A stretch of DNA of 64,000 nucleotides from Azolla caroliniana (lineage: Eukaryota; Polypodiophyta). The stretch is taken from contig JBHGNT010000017.1 of assembly GCA_043228905.1 (NCBI GenBank), positions 1,798,001 through 1,862,000 of the forward strand. Direction: 5' to 3'. Positions 9,985 to 21,181 of the stretch are shown here, one piece after another; positions within the stretch are counted from its first letter, which is position 1, and each line of letters starts with the position of its first letter. The position numbers were made by a program, and so were the translations under genes. The notes beneath the pieces were generated by a model. It saw only the letters and a list, made by a program, of their open reading frames with translations. It searched no databases and was not told the DNA's origin.

Positions 9985-10244
9985 CCCCATAAATCTATGT
10001 CTGTATTAAAACAATATTACAATACAAAACCTTGCTATCACAACTACTTTACTAGTTGCAATATGGCAAGATAAACCCTCTCAGGTGTTATAATACAAGA
10101 TGGCATAAATCTAACTCTTTTGGGGACAAGGTACAAATATAACATAGTTGTGAAAACTGTCGAATCAACTTTTCTTTCAGCTTACATACTAGTTGTGGTA
10201 CCCCATGAAATCTATCAAACAAGAACCCATTGCCTAGGCTGCAA

Positions 10245-10645
10245 TTATACCACATACCCAATGCCTAAGATATATAAAAACACCACCTGATATGATAAGG
10301 GTAGAGCTTTAACACCCTCAATGAAACCCATTAACATGGCGACAAACACACAGCCAATTAATGATGCCCATATTTGCAAAATAACAACCCAAATGGCTTT
10401 AGCAACCAGACATGTAATGAATCTGTGTCTGCTATCTTCCTTGCTGTACAGAAAAAACAGTACCATTCGAAATATCCGTTCATTTTAAAGCCTTCGCCAA
10501 AGGCAACCCACCGACCATCACATGCCCAACAAAACCTTTGGATGAAATGGATAATGAGAATGCCCTCTTGCATCTAAAAGTCAACACCACAATTGTACAC
10601 ATCATGTAATGTGCCATGTAATGCCCTCTTCGCTAACCAAGTTCT
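10245..10645 (-). mobile_element. LINE remnant, zinc-binding RT C-terminal region (left part)
   Basis: On the minus strand two frames together read like the reverse-transcriptase zinc-binding domain (zf-RVT) at the end of plant LINE ORF2: a WxxGxVAFGEGFKMNGYF-type stretch, two Cys (CFFC), then His/Cys and VAKAIWVVILQIW. Stops and frameshifts break it. The part from 10450 on is also present at 15098-15300. Confidence 0.65.
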
Positions 10646-10878
10646 CTCTTAGCTTTCTAACGAATGTTTATTTGCTGAATTCCGTTACCGTAGTGAGGAG
10701 TTATGAGCATTTTTCGTCCGCAGCCCTCTTTGCCCCGCGGTTCCTCAAACTCAAGGTAGATTTTGAAACCCTAAATCGATTGAAAGGTACATTCTACTTC
10801 TTCTATCATTTTATTAATAGTAAATATGCCAAGAGGAGTAAAAGCCAATGATGATGTGATTGAAAGCCCAACAATCAA

Positions 10879-11520
10879 ATGCATACTTTGTCAATGGAAA
10901 AGATCGCAACTATGTATATCTCATTGCAAGAGACAGTGATGCATATGCAAAGCGAAATGTATGCTTGCAAGGAGAGGGAATTAACTCTTCAACATACACT
11001 AGAAATGCAAAAGTTAGAGATTAAAGCTTTGCGTGAAGAACTACATGCAATGAAGAACATGACTATTCAAATGCAAGATAATAGGATGCTTGAAATAGAA
11101 AGAAAAATGTTGAGTCTTGAAGCAGAAAAAGAGATTTTAATGAAGGCAAATGCTGAAATAAAATCTACAATTGAAGGGAAGGAAGATGTGATCATGACAA
11201 GGTGGAAAGATGTTCTCTTGAAAGAAACACCAAAAATCACGCAAAGACATTCTAATACCATGGATGTGTTAGATGCAAAGGAGCAATATGAAATCGAAAG
11301 AAGAAAGAATAATATTGTCATTAGAGGTATGCAAGAGAATGAAATAGAGAATGCATTATCTCTTGGACAAAATATTACGAAATTCTTTGAAGATCACTTT
11401 GCTATGCGAGATGTTATTGTGTATACCACACATAGGGTTGGCAAAAAGCAACTAGAGGGAAAGACATCTCGAGCTATTGTTTGTATAATCCTCGATGAAC
11501 GTAGAAGGGCAATGATTTAG
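10879..11520 (+). pseudogene. LINE ORF1 protein, prematurely stopped
   Basis: 213 residues. Residues 1-105 form a heptad-like coiled coil (rich in Glu, Lys, Met, Leu). From about 140 the pattern RRKNNIVIRG...FFEDHF...THRVGK...RAIVCIILDERRR is the RRM-like ORF1 core of LINE RNA-binding proteins. After two consecutive stops at 11518-11523 the next frame continues in ORF1-like fashion (VTEDRTPQVQERRRQAY), so the frame was probably longer. ORF1p binds the element RNA and forms trimers through the coiled coil. Confidence 0.75.
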
Positions 11521-11672
11521 TAGTAAGGTGTACTTAAAAGGGACAAGTTTTTTTTGTAACGGAGGATAGAACTCCACAAGTGCAAGAACGTAGAAGGCAA
11601 GCATATGCATCTCGAAAAGCAAATCAAAATGCATAGCAAGCAATTACCTATGGGACCATAAGTGTTTCACGA

Positions 11673-14600
11673 TTGAAAGTAATGTTTTGGAATTGTAGAG
11701 GATATCCATGGAATAAGGGTTTAGGACTCAATGATGTAGCTCAAGGTATGGATATTATATTTTTGGCTGAAACATGGGAGCATGAGGCAAAACGTATACC
11801 TAAAATAGACAGTTACCTCATAAAATCGATATGGCCTCACTCCAAAGAGAATATTGGGCGTGTTGGGATAGCATGTATCTACCATGAGAGCTTAGATAAT
11901 TCTATCAAAGTATGCAAATATGATGACTATAAGAGATACATATGGATAGAGGTTAATTTGGGGAAAGAGAAGTTGTATATAGTTACATGTTACATTCCTC
12001 ACAAAGACTCAAACTACTATAGTAGGTTTGGGTTAGATTGTGATGATCCTTTTACAGAATTATGCCATGATATACTTTCATTTGAGAAGCTTGGTAACGT
12101 TTTAATTATGGGAGACTTCAATGCAAGAGTTGGAAATTTCCAAAATGTGGAGACATTTGAAGAAAATGTAGTAGAACATTGTCTAGTGCGTGATTCAGAG
12201 GATTGTGTCATGTCAGATTATGGAAAACTTTTGATACATATGCTAAATTGCACAAACTTGATTATCCTAAATGGTATAATGGCATTCCCATTGACAAATG
12301 TGCTCACATGTTTACCATCCTCAGGTGGAGGAAGTGTGGTTGATTATGCATTAATGTTGGCATGTGATCTATCATTGGTGAATGTGTTTAAAGTTGGTTC
12401 TCTATCTCCAAACTCAGACCACAAGCCATTGTACTTAGAGCTTGCAATTCCACATTCCACTAGATGCCATGGAGTGATAGACAAAAAGAGATGTATCATC
12501 CGACCTTGCTACGAAAAACCTAAGATGTATGCAAAGGAAGTGGAGAACCATTTGTTAAATTTTTCTCTAAGCAACAATGTTAAAGAAAATTGGCAACATT
12601 TGAAGGACATAATCCTTAAGGTTGGATATCAATGCTTTAAGATACATGTGGGTGGGCATAAGGTGTGTAGTTTTCCATGTAATTCTTGATTCGATGATGA
12701 ATGTAAGATGTATCTCAAATGGTTTAAGTCCATAGAAGGGGGGAATTAAAAGATTGTTGCATGGCACATATACAAGAAAGTAGTGAGGAGAAAGAAGATA
12801 TTTCCAAATGCAAGAGATAAAAAAGAAAAACTTGTTTAAGCTCAAACCAAAATTAGCATGGGAAAAACTCAAGGGTAAGAAAGAAGATGTGAAAGGTCAC
12901 TTTACAAATGAAGAGATGCTAGACTATGTACAAAGGTTATATATGCATGAAGGTGAAAATTGAAACTCCATGCACTACATGTATTGATATTGATGATGTC
13001 AATAAGGGAATAAAGAAGATGGCAAGTGGGAAAGCAGCAGGTTCAACCTATGTCTTAAGTGAGCTTTTAAAATGGACAATCCACACACTCGTCATTGGAT
13101 AATGACTATTTTAGAGCAAGCATTAAAACAAGAATTTCCAAATGACTGGCTTATGAATTGAATTAAACCAATATTTAAAGCCGGAGATAGGAATCAAGTA
13201 TCAAATTATCGTACAATAATGGTGAGCTCAAATATTGCTAAATTATATAGCACTATTATGGAGCAAAAGATAAGCACATGGGCTGAGAGTACAAGCAAAA
13301 GAGCACTTGGGCAGACCAAAACACTCTACCGTGGATCATTTGGTCACATTAAGAGTAATCATGGAAGAGAGTCGACTACAAGGAAAAACGCTTTATTGTT
13401 GTTTTGTTGATTTCAAGAAAGCTTTTGATATTGTACCACGAAGTGAGCTTTGGAATAGAATGGTAGACATCGACATGCCATTAGCGTACCGAGTTGCGGT
13501 TGCACGCCTATATGAACAAGTTAAATGCCAACTAAAAATGGATAGTGGATTCTCAAAGCACTTCTTAAGTAACATGGGGATCAAGCAAGGATGTCCACTA
13601 TCACCCACACTCTTTGGCTTATGTATTGATAAATTAGAAGAAGTGGTGAATAAGGTTGCAAGAGAAGAAGGATTGAATGGCCCCAATTTGATGCAACATG
13701 TTATCTTATTGCTTCTATATGCAGATGATGTGGTACTCTTCTCATATAATGTTGATAGTATGCAACATTTACTTGGGGTATTAGAAGAATTTTGCCATAG
13801 TAGTGGACTAGCAGTGAATGTGGAGAAAACAAAAATGATAAACATATAAAGGTGAACATATGCTCATCATTACCCTATGCTCACATATAAAGGTGAAAAT
13901 ATACATTTTGTTCAAAGCTTTAAATATCTTGGTATTGATGTACCCGCCACAAATTCATGGAATGCATGCTTTGATTCTAGACTCCAAGCCGGTTGGAAAT
14001 CATATTACATTTTGGAGAACCAATGCAACCAAAGTGATACTTGTGGATGGGAAGTAAAACTAATGTTGTTCAATGCCATGGTAACTCAAGTATTGCTTTA
14101 TGGAGTAGAAGTATGGGGTGGCACCATCTCTCTTAATGCATGGAACGAGATTGAGAAAATTCAAAAGATGTTTTTAAGGAGGCAATTAGGAGTTAAATGC
14201 ACTACCTCTTACCAGGTTATGCTCTTGGAAACGGGTGTTTGATCCATAGAACTATTGGCACTCCAAAGAGTATATAAATACATTACAAAAGTCAAGAATA
14301 TGCCAAATCAACGATTACCACATCTTGCTTGGAATGTTGGATGTAAGCTACAAAAGAATCATAAAAGTAAGATTCTCTCATTTGGTTGGGTTGTTGACAT
14401 AAGGAAATGGTTTAGAAGATGGGGTGTGGATGATCTTTTAGAGCTTTCGGGCAATGCTATGTAGTATGTAATGATTGAGGAAAGGTTGGTGGAATCATTA
14501 AGGATAAAGTGGGAGGATGCTAAGAGGACAAAGCTAGAATACTACATTGCAAATGTCAACCCTGAATGTTGGTCTCAATATAAAGCAAGAATGTCTATTG

Positions 14601-14953
14601 ATCGTATCCAGCCTTATCTCATTACCAATATGAGTAGTAATGCTCGTAGAGCCCTTACACTACTTCGCACTCAATCTCACAAGTTAGGTATTGAAGTCAC
14701 ATCATGGTATCAAAATGTAACGAATTTGAAGACATGTAAAGTATGTAATGAAGGCATGGTAAAGGATGAATGTCACTTGCTCTTCACATGCTCGACATAT
14801 AGTGCAATTCGTTCAAGATATGTTGACATACTAAGAGGGAGTGATAACTTAAGTGTCATACTTAAGACACCACCTAGAAGGTTGAGCTCATATGTGTATG
14901 CTTTACTAACACATAGAGACTTTGGGCTTCAACGTATGAATACCCCTTCTTAG
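11673..14953 (+). pseudogene. LINE ORF2: endonuclease and reverse transcriptase, broken
   Basis: The APE-type endonuclease is whole in one frame (11673-12689): WNCRG, AETW, GDFNAR, SVVDYAL and SDHKPL are all present, covering the metal and DNA contacts of the exonuclease-endonuclease-phosphatase fold. The linker (12690-13150) is shifted. The RT then reads KPIFKAGDRNQVSNYRTI, FVDFKKAFD, QGCPLSP and LLYADDVVLFS across at least one frameshift near 13300 and a stop at 13847. Later blocks (13877-14242, 14255-14464, 14471-14953) carry the thumb and a terminal C-x2-C...H-x4-C motif (CKVC...HLLFTC). The catalytic aspartates are retained, but the frame is not. Confidence 0.85.
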
Positions 14954-15048
14954 GAAGGAGACATATATCAAGAACACATGTATACTCTGGTCCCATAGGT
15001 CAAATTTGGCCTCTTTATGGACGATAAAAATTCTAATTCTAATTCTAA

Positions 15049-15610
15049 TGGTATACATCATTATTGTGCACCACAATATTGATTTGTCAATACCAAAGAA
15101 AAAACATGTACCATTTGAAATATGTGTTCATTTTAAAACCTTCGCCAAAGGCCACCCACCGATTATCACACGTCTGAGAAACACCTTTGGACGAAACAGA
15201 AGATGAGAACGCACTCCTACATCTAAAACTTGACACTACCATTTTACACATTGTTTAATGTGCCATGTATCCAAAACCTTCTTCGCGAACCAAGCTCTAT
15301 CTTCAACAAACTTATGGTATACATCATTAGTGTGCACCACAATCATCAAATTTTCATTACCAAATGACCAATCTTTCCATGGTTCCTCGACCACCAACTT
15401 TGAAATTGGGGAATCTAGAGCCAGCAATGCCAATATTGATTGCCAAATATGGACATATCCCTGTGGTATAAGAAACCTACTTCCAACTGTCCAAATGGTC
15501 ATCATTTGCCTATGTGACCCTACAATTACCAAGCCAAGCCAAGCCATGCCATTCGATTGAACTTTGACTTGAGTGGAGGAGGGTTTACTATGCATTTGAG
15601 GGCATTGCAA
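15049..15610 (-). mobile_element. Older LINE remnant, right part, with tandemly duplicated unit
   Basis: Minus-strand frame 15236-15610 (KLVVEEPWKDWSFGNENLM, VHTNDVYHKFVEDRAWFAKK) and its shifted continuation toward 15100 (FRPKVFLRRVIIGGWPLAKVLK) resemble the region just before and within the zf-RVT domain of a LINE ORF2. GGTATACATCATT.TGTGCACCACAA occurs at 15050 and again at 15315, giving a period of 265 bases. The intervening sequence equals 10450-10645. Confidence 0.65.
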
Positions 15611-15689
15611 TATAGCATTACAAAGTCAAATGTTGAGTTCTCAGGAAAGAAAGGTTTGTCACTTGGGTAACACTAGTGTTTCTCTGTGC

Positions 15690-16060
15690 AGTTTAATACT
15701 GCAGAAATTCCTCTATGCAATGCATATTATCTGTGAGTATAATAGGCTTGAGTGTAAATGTAGCTAAAACCAAAATGATAATCATCACCACCAATAAACC
15801 TAATCATTTCCCAATGCTTCATCGCTATGGCCATGCAATTGAGGTAGTAGACAGCTTTCAATACGTCGGGAATTGATAATACAGTAACCATGTTTGGAAC
15901 AAAGGCTTGAAACAGAGAATGGAAACAGGTATGGCTCAGTATACACAATTGAGAGCATGTACAACCACAAAACAATTACAAATGCACTTCTTTCTTTGGT
16001 TTGGATTCTTGTCATTTGGAAATGGTTTGCATCATCATTGGTAGAAGACTTATTGAATGC
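15690..16060 (+). mobile_element. LINE reverse-transcriptase fragment
   Basis: From about 15749 the plus strand reads LSVNVAKTKMIII, then EVVDSFQYVGN before a stop, the late RT motif that follows the YADD box (G-L-x-V-N-x-x-K-T-K-M and the LGxxxS..F.YLG block). Shifted frames continue weakly to about 16060. It lies head to head with the minus-strand remnant ending at 15610. Confidence 0.6.
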
Positions 16061-16642
16061 CAGCATTGAGGACAAGAACATAGAGCATGAAATCAAATTT
16101 TAGCTCAGCCATGCCAGATATCTCACACACAAGTGAAAGACCACAATACATAGGTCAACGGAAGAAAAGGGATGATAAAGATAAGAATCTTTCATACCAT
16201 AATGGAAAGGTTTGTATTCCTGATTTTCTATACATAAAACTATGTTTTGGGCATTCACTCACATAGAATACTATTATCATCAAGTTCGTCAATTGTCTTC
16301 ACTTGCTTTGACATTTTGAAGAAACGAATGGTGGAAATATTTCAAATTTATTTATCCATGACTATTAAAGTCCAAAGGCTGATAAATAGGCCATAATATA
16401 TCTTTATCCAATATGATGGATTGCTCCTCAAAAATAACATTACAGTACTACTATTTATCATATACATCCTACAATGTTCACTACAAGGAGAAAGTGGAAA
16501 TCCTTGAAAAATGACAGCTCTAGCATAATTAGATAGATGTGAACACATACATAGCTCCAATAATTTTATGTTTAAAAGGATTCATTCATTGTCAATATCT
16601 GACACATTTACTCTGTGCATTTATGAAATAATCAGTACTTAC

Positions 16643-18179
16643 TTTCTTAAATCTATCAGTAGTTGCTGAGAGCAGACTCCTTGATGTATCCATTTGATTA
16701 CCCTATTTATGGAGACAGAAGCCATAGTTAAGAAAATAATATAAGGATCAAAAAAGGTGTTGAAGACAAGGAACATACCATGAAATCAAGGAATCGGTTC
16801 TGAGAATTCACTTCTTCATGTATATCAGTTGTCAACTGCAGGCAGTAGAAACTTATGAGGAACTATTGACATGTTTCATACAACAAAGCCATGATCTTTC
16901 AGATAAAAGAGCCACATACATAAAATCAAAGAGGGATAAAAACCTCAGTCGTCCATTAGCAACCTAGTGGACATAATAAAACCAGTCTTTTCGGAGAAGA
17001 GGGTCCAAAAAGTCAAAGAAGAAATGAAATCTCAATTGTTATCTATAAACAAATGAGAAACTAGCAACATAATGAGAAACAAATATTTCAGCTGTCTACA
17101 GCAGCAAGTATAAATACATGAGAAACCAGTAATGATTTTAACATAATGGAGCTATGGTCGTTCAGTAAAAATTGGAGTCACAAAAATAAATGCTGAAGAT
17201 GAAAATGGTATAATTAATGACTAAGTAGCAACATGTACCACACAAATATGATCATTCAGAAAAAGGCAAGCCACAGCACTCAAAAAAGAAGATAAAAACT
17301 GTACATACACCACAATGATGAGAAACTAACTACATTGTTCATGACAATATCAAGTTCTTCATACATTGTTGCAATGATAGTTCAACAATGGAAAGGTACA
17401 AAATACTAATGAGAAACTAGCAAAATAGTTTCATATAATGAATTTGTGAGCTTGAGCTTTTACACAATTTAGCCATGATTAAAAGAGAGCCACAAATGCA
17501 CCAAAAAGAAAGAAAGATGAAAGTAATGTAAACTACTGAGCAACTAGTAACATTTTTCACAAAATTTGTGTGTGATTTCCGAGAAATATATGAAAATCTA
17601 TACGAATTAATGACGAATTTTCACCATTCTCCATGCAATTTAGTCATAATTGTTCGGAAAATGAGTACGAAACATCAAATACAATGAAAGGTGACACAAA
17701 TTAATGAGAAACTAATATCTTCCACACAAATGATTTATGATCATTCATCACAGATATAATTATAGATATGAAAATTCATAAAAATGACAAATTTTGACAA
17801 CATTTTGGCAGAATTTATTCATAAAAATGTCAGAAAATTTCTGAAAAAACAAGGATATGGAGGAAGATTACTTTCTTGAGAATATTCACTTTGTCTTGCA
17901 ATCCATCAAGAGCTCTGTCATTTTCCTGCTCAGAGATCTCTAATGAAGAAGAAGATGATCTGTTGATACCTTCTTCAATCTCATCAAAGAGCGAAGATCT
18001 ACGATAATTATCTCTGGTGAGAAGGTAAAACAAAACACAATTTTTCATCCATTACTCGGTTCAAAACAAAGTCGACAAATTTTGGAATTTGAAAGAGCAG
18101 ATCTAGGGATCAGAAAAAAAGAATGAGAGGAAGATGAAGAATCCGTGTGGGTTCGTATGGATTACCTTCTCGCGTTCAT
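16643..18179 (-). CDS. BET1-like SNARE, four exons found, last exon not located
   Basis: Exons in transcript order are 18179-18166, 18013-17872, 16835-16779 and 16702-16643, all with GT/AG borders and matching phases; joined they encode 91 residues starting MNARR. The text RRSSLFDEIEEGINRSSSS, then ENDRALDGLQDKVNILKK, LTTDIHEEVNSQN and MDTSRSLLSATTDRFKK, follows plant Bet11/Bet12, the Qc-SNAREs of ER-Golgi transport. The first three heptad blocks of the SNARE motif are clear. Family members are about 120 residues and end in a membrane anchor; the 30 or so residues after TDRFKK are not seen between 16642 and 16060, where LINE fragments begin. The last exon may lie beyond the LINE cluster, or be lost. 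Confidence 0.75.
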
Positions 18180-19548
18180 TGCAGGATCGAAAGGAGAAAG
18201 CAAGAGGAATGTTGTTGTCTCTGAGGAAGACGACGACGAATTTCTTCTTCTTCTTCTGCAGGCCAAAACATAATAATAATAATAATAATAAGGAAACCAG
18301 AAATACGTGGAAATTAATAAATAAAGAGGTTTCCGAGAAATGCCACGCATACCCCTCCTCCTCCTCCGAGTGATTTTATTTATTTCCCGAAATGCCCCCC
18401 CTTCTGCCCATCCATCCATGTTTCCGGGTTTCAACATTGTTATAGTGATCAAGTGTGCCTTAAACATTAACTTAACTTTGAGGGGTAATCGAGGCTCTCT
18501 CCGGGTGCAAGTAGTGGAGATGTACATGCTTTTTTTGTGTCAAGCATATGGCTTGGTCTTTATTATTGGGGAGTGACACCTCAAGCCTCTTAGTATGCCC
18601 ACTATGAGGAAGTCTCCAAAGTATGCTCTATGGAAGCATAGCACATCAATCTTGACCCCTTCAAGGAAACTTGATTCACTAACCCTCATCCATGGATGCG
18701 TTGCATCACTCTGCCTTGAATTAGGTTATATCTATGCTTATTTATCTATCTCCTTCAATTGTGCAACCCATGTAATTGTGAACAACCCCTTATATTAACT
18801 TGTTTACTTTATTTATTGCGAGAGGTTATTAACTTCAATGAGAGATTAATACAATATATGGGACATGGTTGAGGCCATGTCAAAGACCAAATGTTGGTCC
18901 TCTCATTTTTTTGACTTTGATGTTGATATGTGTGATTTGCCATGGCAACACCCAAACAAAGAGAGTGACTGGAGAAAACGTACAATCACTATTAGGATTT
19001 GATGGTCATCCATTTGTCCAAGGCCTATGAGTTTCGTATATATAAAAAATCACAAGATTTGGTTAATAAATGGACATGACAATGCCTTCACCCACTAGAA
19101 TATTTCCATACAAGTGGCCTCATTAGGCACACCGTATGATCAAAGATGGTCAATATGCCAAGCCACCTTTGTTGAGTCCCTTACCCAACCCATCACCATG
19201 TTGCATGCATAAGTTGATCATTGATGGTTCATATGGTGCAAGTCAAGGGGTCAAGGCAAATGACAAAACTGGAAAGTGCCAATACGATAATTACCAATGG
19301 AGAGCCCCGATCGAAACCAAAAAACCCAATGTACATGATAATGTGGAGCTCATGTGGTGCACGATTATCACAAGAGCGTTAGAGCGAATCCATGACTTAC
19401 CTTTGTAATACCATTCAAAGGATCTTTGGACAGACATGGACATTTTGAGAGGTGCCATTCCTATTCAAAGAATCATACCATGTAGACAAGATCTACACAT
19501 CATTTCTACCTTTGCTTCTACTTTTGCGTACATCAAATCTTATTAAAC
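18180..19548. other. Intergenic region between BET1 and Trx-like 4
   Basis: Contains the BET1 5' leader with TTC/GAA-rich sequence and an (AAT)n run at about 18270-18291. Nothing else is recognised. Confidence 0.5.
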
Positions 19549-21181
19549 ATGCTTGCCATTTATGCAGACCTAAGCTTCCCCGTGGGTAGATATATCTCAT
19601 GGCCCGACTCCCTCAGAAAGCTCAGATCAACAACCCTTGGTGTTGGAAGGTCTCAGTCCTCTCCTCATGGCGTCTTCCTGCATCCCCTGTCCGCATTGAA
19701 CTCTGCAGAGTTCAGAAAGTTGCAATCTTTGAAGAAGAAGAACGATGGGAAAGGAGACGACGACGATGATTTAGATCTATGCCCTGTGGATTGTGTGAAG
19801 GAATTCAGAACTAATGCTGAGCTCTCCGGATACCTAGAGGCTGCGAAACAGAGCAATTCACTTGTTGTTGTGGATTTCTATAGAACAGCTTGTGGTAGTT
19901 GTAAATATATAGAACAGGGGTTTATGAAGCTTTGCAAAGGAGCAGGGGATCATGCTGATGCTGTCATTTTCCTAAAGCATAATGTGAGTTTTCCTTAATC
20001 AGTCTTTCATCATTGGTTTTCTCTGGATTTGATGACTCTTACAAAAAGAGGAAATATAATGTCTTATTCAAACTTCCATCAACATAGGTTATGGATCCTA
20101 TGATAGGTTTATTGTTGAGTTATTCTTACAAGATGAGTAACTGGAGTTTCTTTGATCTTCATCATAGGATATGAATCAATTATCATAGTACAACACGTTT
20201 CTTTAAATGCTTATATGTATAAGAAAGGTAACCGAGTTTTTGTATCAATCTCCAGCATAAATTGTGAAACCTATGACATGTTTGTTGGATTATTCTAACA
20301 AGATATTAACTGGGATCAATCAGCCGACTCAAATGATTCACTGGTTCTTCACAAAAATCAAAATGTATATGTAAGCAGAACCAACACAAGGAAAGAGATG
20401 AGTGCACAAAAAGGGTAGCTACCCCTTTATATGAAAATAAACTTTGGGTATAGTGGCCACACCATAGTATCCATACTCTGGCCAATGAGACAGAAATTAT
20501 GGAGCTTTGTCTATTTTAATCAACTCCACAATTCTGACATTATGTGTATGCTTGACACAGTACATTGTGTGCTACTTCACTCAATGACTGTAAGGTTGCC
20601 ATATTGTTCAGCACTTGTCATAGTCTGGTTATTGGTGTCACTTGCTCAGTCAGTATGAAAAAACAGGTAAATCGATGCCACAATGTGTGATTGCATTAAG
20701 GATCGCCAGTGGGTAGTCGTAGATCCATGAACCAACATTGATGAATTTATTGGTTTAGATGGATTAACATATAGGACAAAAAAATATGAATATTCAATCA
20801 AATTTGAACTCATGATCTTGCTATGCAAATATTTCAAATATCTCAAAATAACCGCAAAAACAAAATTCTGGTTACTTGGGGTAATTCTTGGATTCTGCAG
20901 GTTATGGATGAATACGAGGAGCAATCAGAGGTAGCAGAAAGATTGAAAATTAGGGTCAGTTATATATATCTTTAAGAAAAGTAAAGTCTTTGAAGAGAAA
21001 AGCTCTTGAATCTAATAACTGTTCGTGTTGCTCATTTTGGGAACTATAGGTTGTGCCGTTGTTCCATTTCTACAAAGATGGCAAATTGTTGGAGTCCTTT
21101 GCTACAAGAGAGAGAACCAAGATCGATGAAACTATTGAGAAATACTTGTTTCCAAATAATGCCTCTTTTAATGGAACATAA
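19549..21181 (+). CDS. Thioredoxin-like 4, chloroplastic
   Basis: Three exons (19549-19983, 20901-20954, 21050-21181) with GT/AG borders and phase 0 joins give 206 residues. Residues 1-60 are basic and Ser-rich like a plastid transit peptide; an acidic run DDDDDLD follows at about 73-79. The thioredoxin fold starts near CPVDCVKEF; the active site is CGSC (115-118) in VVVDFYRTACGSCKYIEQGF, and the cis-proline strand is VVPLFHFYKDGKLLESFATR. The sequence closely follows Arabidopsis At1g07700 as I remember it. It should be a stromal thiol oxidoreductase whose partners are not known. The start is the first ATG giving a transit-like leader. Confidence 0.88.

Larger units (their letters stand above)
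10646..15048 (+). mobile_element. Near full-length but inactive LINE (non-LTR retrotransposon)
   Basis: Order is leader, ORF1 (10879), ORF2 endonuclease (11673), degraded linker, reverse transcriptase (about 13160-13850), RT thumb and C-terminal Cys/His region (13877-14953), 3' UTR with GGTCAAATTTGGCC, and a 3' tail made of AATTCT repeats ending at about 15048. At least four frameshifts or stops separate the ORF2 pieces. The left edge is set where similarity between 10450-10645 and 15098-15310 ends. The element sits inside an older minus-strand LINE fragment that is tandemly duplicated. Confidence 0.85.

Noticed and set aside
18340-18576. Open frame upstream of the BET1-like gene
   Set aside because: No recognisable domain, no codon bias and no splice-supported continuation; likely chance in the promoter region.
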